Positions 60,226-64,000 of a stretch of 64,000 bases of DNA are shown piece by piece. Numbering within the stretch: position 1 is the first letter of the stretch; each line of letters begins with the position of its first letter. The stretch lies in contig CM060922.1 in the NCBI GenBank assembly GCA_030737875.1, positions 323,673,956 through 323,737,955 of the forward strand, in the 5' to 3' direction. The stretch is from Allium sativum (taxonomy: Eukaryota; Streptophyta; Magnoliopsida; Asparagales; Amaryllidaceae). The notes under the pieces are model-generated. The model ran no database searches, had not been told where the DNA came from, and saw nothing but the letters and a program-made list of their open reading frames with translations. The position numbers were made by a program, and so were the translations under genes.

Positions 60226-60665
60226 TCCACATTCCAACCATACGTGTGTATAATAAGATTTCGTCTGGGTTCGAGATAACCTAGATCCAAAAATAAAAAG
60301 GGGAAGGATAATAAAAGAATAATTATTATAACATGAATCTTGAATTGAATTTATAACTGGGGAATGATGAAAGATAATAATACTATTATATAACAAGTTT
60401 TTTTAATTCCACTCACCTTGACTTGGTTGGGGAAAATAAATGATTTGTTGATGTCGAACGCTGATTTAATCTTCTTATTTGATTGTTGGTGAAGAGCATG
60501 AATTGTTGATGAAGAACTTTGCTACTTGATTTGATTAAACTCCAAAGTTGATGAAGAACTTGCAATATAATTTAGAGTTTTGGGGCGGCGGCCATGTTTG
60601 GTTGAAGTTTGGTGGCATGAAGGCGTCTTAAGAAATTGTTATGAATTAGGGTTAGGTCTTGCTAT

Positions 60666-60674
60666 GTATTTATA
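60666..60674 (-). promoter_or_regulatory. TATA box of the E3 LTR
   Basis: Minus strand TATAAATAC, about 540 bp into U3, in the context that holds the TATA box in the two related LTRs. Confidence 0.5.
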
Positions 60675-60778
60675 GGTGTAGAGAGTGTTTAGAGCCCTTA
60701 GATTGACCTAGAAGCCATCCAACCCATACAGCACATCAAAACACGTCATAGGAGCTGAAATCGCCCAGATCTAGGGAT

Positions 60779-60852
60779 AGGTCGACCTCCCTAGGGGTAG
60801 GTCGACATCTTGGTCGACCTGACCCCCAGGCCGACCCCTAGGTCGACCTGGC
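60779..60852. promoter_or_regulatory. Cluster of AGGTCGACCT palindromes in U3
   Basis: GTCGAC occurs at 60781, 60801, 60813 and 60842, upstream of the TATA box in the sense direction, plus a diverged GCCGAC. The Tekay-like LTR has two GTCGAC sites at the equivalent place. Candidate transcription-factor sites; function inferred from position. Confidence 0.4.
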
Positions 60853-61210
60853 TGGTTTTGGCGGGAAATTTCCCGCCCAGTTGCCTGGGTCGAATTTCGA
60901 ACTGTTTTGAATTTTTGTTGAATCTTCTAAAGGCCATAACTCCTTCATACGGAGTCCGATTTATGCAAACTTTTACTCTATTCCAAGTAGAATTTCGAGA
61001 TGAACGCAATGGTGATGTCTGTTTTACTTAATTCCTGATATTTAAATTAAATATCCTTATATTATTATCTTTTCCGTTACACACACTGTTATCGAATTAA
61101 TTTTTCCTTCTCTTCCATATATTAACTAATTTTCATTATACATCACCATTATTTACCTATCTATGCATATACATATATTTTTAATTATATTAAAAATGTG
61201 GGGTGTTACA

Positions 61211-62169
61211 TTCTCCGACCCTTTAAGAATTTCGTCCCCGAAATTCGATAAGAGTAAAAATAGATAACCCCTCGCAATATCCATCTATCAAGTGTGCATC
61301 CAATTGTTGCAAACATTGTGCACATGTGCAAAGTGAGATACATCATAGTAAAGTATGTATGCCTAATTTGGATCCACCTATATGTATGCAAATTTTAAAA
61401 ACTCTTTCAAAATATGATGCTCACATCCTAAATGTACTTTCAGTTCTATATAAATGCAATATTCTTGAAAAATCAAAATATTTTTCATCCAAGTTTTCCC
61501 ACACTCTCATAGAATAAGAGCATAGTTCACCCAATTGTCGCATCCAAAACCCAACCATCCATCATTAAATTCGAAATTTAGAAAAATCTAATTTTCCAAA
61601 TTTGATTTCCTTATGTTACGAAAAGATATAAAATGGAAAAATTCACATCCTCCGTTTTTCTTTTCTAATCGTACTTGAATTTTTATATGACTATTCTATG
61701 AAGATTTCCTATTTTCCTATCCAAGCACAACCACATAAGAAAATTTCTTCTCTTTTTCCACTTATCTTGAAATTTTTTCACATTTATTCATCTTTTCTTA
61801 AGATTTCCATTTTCTTTTCACATCACATTTGTTGCCTTACTAAATTTATTGTTTATTGTTAGGTAGGCTTTTCTCTTTCTTGGCTTATTTGACTTAATCC
61901 AATTACTTAAGTTTATTATTTCAAATAATCTTTTTCTGTTTTCAGCTCAAACAACATCCTACACAGCTACTACTATGGGCCAAGAATCTTAGGACTTTGT
62001 CATCTCAGACAATTGCAAGTCCACACAACAGGATCTTCCCACTACTTGCCATTTACTACTCAGTCGTCACTACTAGTCCTTGCTGTGTATTACTAGCCTA
62101 TCCTTTTTTTTCTTTTTCTCCAGCAACAAACCTAGGTTTCTCAATGCTTATGCATTCTACGGGAAATTT
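61211..62169 (-). other. E3 non-coding interior (PPT side)
   Basis: Begins with a PPT-like tract (plus TTCTCCGACCCTTTAA, interrupted by CG) and TTTCGTCCCCGAAA. No pol sequence is visible, so coding would lie beyond or has been replaced. Confidence 0.5.
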
Positions 62170-63272
62170 TCCATTAGTTTGATATTAGCTAATCCCTGAC
62201 TGTAAATTGGCAAGAAAGTAACTCCCTAAATATCAACCCCGAAGACCGAAATCAACATCGGATTGACACTCAGAGAATCACTCAACTCAACCAATCTCTA
62301 GTTGATTCCAATTGTTTAATTCATAGCTTTAACTTTCTCTCGTTCTATTCTAGGCACTAATCCTTACATACTCCATTCTTTTTAAAACATGGTTTGGCCT
62401 CCTTTCTTTTTATTACATTTTTCTTTCAAAAAAATTAAAAGTGATAAAACTTTATTTTCTTCTCCAAAACTTGTTTTCGCCAAACCATAGAAACATGTCA
62501 TAATATAAAAATGCAAAACATTTTCAAATCACAAAGCTGGAGTAGACAAGGATAACTATCGGGCTTACATTGTTTCTAATTACAATGTTAATTTAACTAC
62601 TCGCTATAAGGTGCAGACATCTATTCTATTCCTACAACTTATTTTGTCCACCTAAAAAAAGTCTTCGTAAATCAATAATCAAAATTTATTGGTAACAGAA
62701 TAGAATTTCAAAACTTCTTTTCATATATGAAAACAAACAAGCTATTTATGCTCCATAATATGCACCTTTTTATGAGAGAATTCTTTTAAAACAAGATATC
62801 ATTGTTTTACACAATATACCCCACTTTACTTTAAAAACCCAACATGCATTTATCAAAATACTTTTAAGATTAAATCTTGGAAAATACCACAAATCCTTTT
62901 ACAAATTCAAGTTCTTAAAAGTTTATCATTGGGTTAGACTCAAAGCGGGTCTTCAACACAACTAGGCTTTCCTAGGCACTTTCACGAATTCAATTCTCTT
63001 ATATATTCCTAATCCATTTTTCATATTTCAACCTTTTCTAGTTCCTAAGGTTTCATTTCTAAACCCAGTAATATGAAATACTAATATTTCAATTTCCATC
63101 CTATGGGATACTTTTCTTTTTCTAGCTTCAAGTCATATTGTACACTTTCCCAACCACCTAATGGTTTCCAAATTCCTATGTTCATTTCTTGAGTGTACAA
63201 ACTAGATATCCCAACCCTTTTCATGTCTAGTGGGCTACTATATGGATTTAGGTTTATATATAATATATTTAT
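62170..63272 (-). repeat. Diverged G-family LTR remnant
   Basis: The stretch at 62190-62310 (CTGTAAATTGGCAAGA ... CAACCCCGAAGACCGAAATCAACATC ... CTCTAGTTGATT) is a diverged copy of the G1 region at about 7700-7815. Similarity fades to both sides and no LTR terminus is visible. The rest to 63272 is AT-rich with no gene. Confidence 0.45.
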
Positions 63273-64000
63273 TGTGACGACCCAAACATCCCAGTAAAGG
63301 AAAGCCCGGATTGCTTTGAGAACAATACGCATCAGAACACAAACTGAGGAACATTTTATCGCTGATTACAACAATTACATCAGAGTACAAGAATGTAACA
63401 GAGTATGAATACTTATTACATAAATAGAAATACAAAAATATCAGAGTTTTAAATTACATTTAAATAGCAGCGGAAAAATAATACAAATATACAACCAAAA
63501 GGAATAAACGGATACAGAGCTTTCCGAATATCGCTTCAGCTGTAGACCAGGATCCTATAAATATATCTGCAAAAAGCTACTCGACTGCCTGTGTGGAAAA
63601 TATGGGCACCCGAGTTTGCCAGTGAAACAAACTACATGTCAGTCATGGGACTGGTATGAGAAATCTTAACTTAACTATCTAATAATAAGGTTAATCACAG
63701 GACCACGCCGCTAACGCGAACTGGTCTACTCCATTGGATTTCCAGTGCATAAAATAAAGTAAATCGTTTAAACAACGCAATGCTTTTTAGAAAAATGAAA
63801 CCATCATAAGACCCAAGTCCCATCACACAATGCAACGCAAACCGGAGGATAGGGTTTTACCTTATAATGGTCAAAAGATGCTTGATACGATAAAACAGAT
63901 TGAGTATTAGTGTGTATATATGTGGATATATATACATTTCAAAAACAATTTCAATCATAATGTATTAATCATAGAAGGCATAGTACCCCATCCTACTATG
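63273..64000 (-). repeat. G-family LTR (third subfamily), cut by window end
   Basis: Starts TGTGACGACCCAAACATCCC and is colinear with the first part of the G1 LTR (6001 onwards). Shared landmarks are CAGCGGAAAA, TGGGCACCC, CAGTCATGGGACTGGTATGAG, the CCCATCACACAATGCAACGCAA block and CCTACTATG at the window end. Sense is minus by homology. The element continues beyond 64000. Confidence 0.8.

Larger units (their letters stand above)
57030..61210 (-). repeat. E3: 3' LTR of a third, related element (4.18 kb)
   Basis: Starts TGTAACAACCTGG and ends GTGGGGTGTTACA, followed by a PPT-like tract and the TTTCGTCCCCGAAA motif (61230-61243). It is therefore the 3' LTR of a minus-strand element that continues to the right. 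It shares LTR landmarks with the solo and Tekay-like LTRs (GGTTAAGT array, hairpin pair, TATA, GTCGAC palindromes) but is diverged and longer through tandem amplification. The other LTR is not in the window, so no TSD can be checked. Confidence 0.8.

Overview
The window is repeat-dominated plant nuclear DNA. It is AT-rich and built almost wholly from Ty3/gypsy-type LTR retrotransposons with plant hallmarks: initiator-Met-tRNA primer binding sites (TGGTATCAGAGC), purine tracts next to the 3' LTRs, and 5-bp target-site duplications (TSDs). It also holds a tRNA-like SINE. No intact host protein gene, rRNA or tRNA gene, CRISPR array or bacterial feature was found. A seed-plant heterochromatic region is the best guess; the species cannot be told from the sequence.

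Layout. 1-4050 is mostly unrecognised AT-rich DNA with a decayed GRF-type zinc-finger fragment (1024-1251), a more GC-rich block (3033-3606) and a 111-bp SINE (3672-3782) between 17-bp TSDs. An old truncated LTR (4051-6000 and 18575-20698) is split by element G1 (6001-18569, minus strand, TSD GTTAA). G1 has giant LTRs of 6.2 and 5.3 kb but only a 1.0-kb non-coding interior. A low-copy island (20699-21021, 24189-24392, 45838-45890, 56693-57029) is cut by three independent insertions: a solo LTR (21022-24183, TSD ACAGC); G2, a 21.4-kb rearranged plus-strand composite of the G family (24393-45832, TSD ATCGC); and a full-length Tekay/Del-like chromovirus element (45891-56687, TSD GTAAA, minus strand). 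To the right are the 3' LTR of a third relative (E3, 57030-61210), its non-coding interior and G-like remnants, and a further G-family LTR that runs off the window from 63273.

The only substantial coding sequence is the gag-pol of the Tekay-like element, in order gag, zinc knuckles, protease, reverse transcriptase, RNase H, integrase, chromodomain-like tail. It is broken by three in-frame stops and one frameshift. Its 5' LTR has also lost the TATA box that the 3' LTR keeps. G1 encodes nothing, so any movement would have used proteins supplied in trans; it shares its PBS and PPT-proximal motif with the Tekay-like element.

The most notable signal is a pair of long hairpins in the LTRs of three diverged elements (solo LTR, Tekay-like, E3), about 1.0-1.4 kb downstream of the TATA box in the sense direction. 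Stem sequences differ between copies but change in compensating ways, and the remaining stem mismatches noted on the plus strand become G-U wobbles on the element's sense strand. This points to a conserved RNA structure in the LTR leader.
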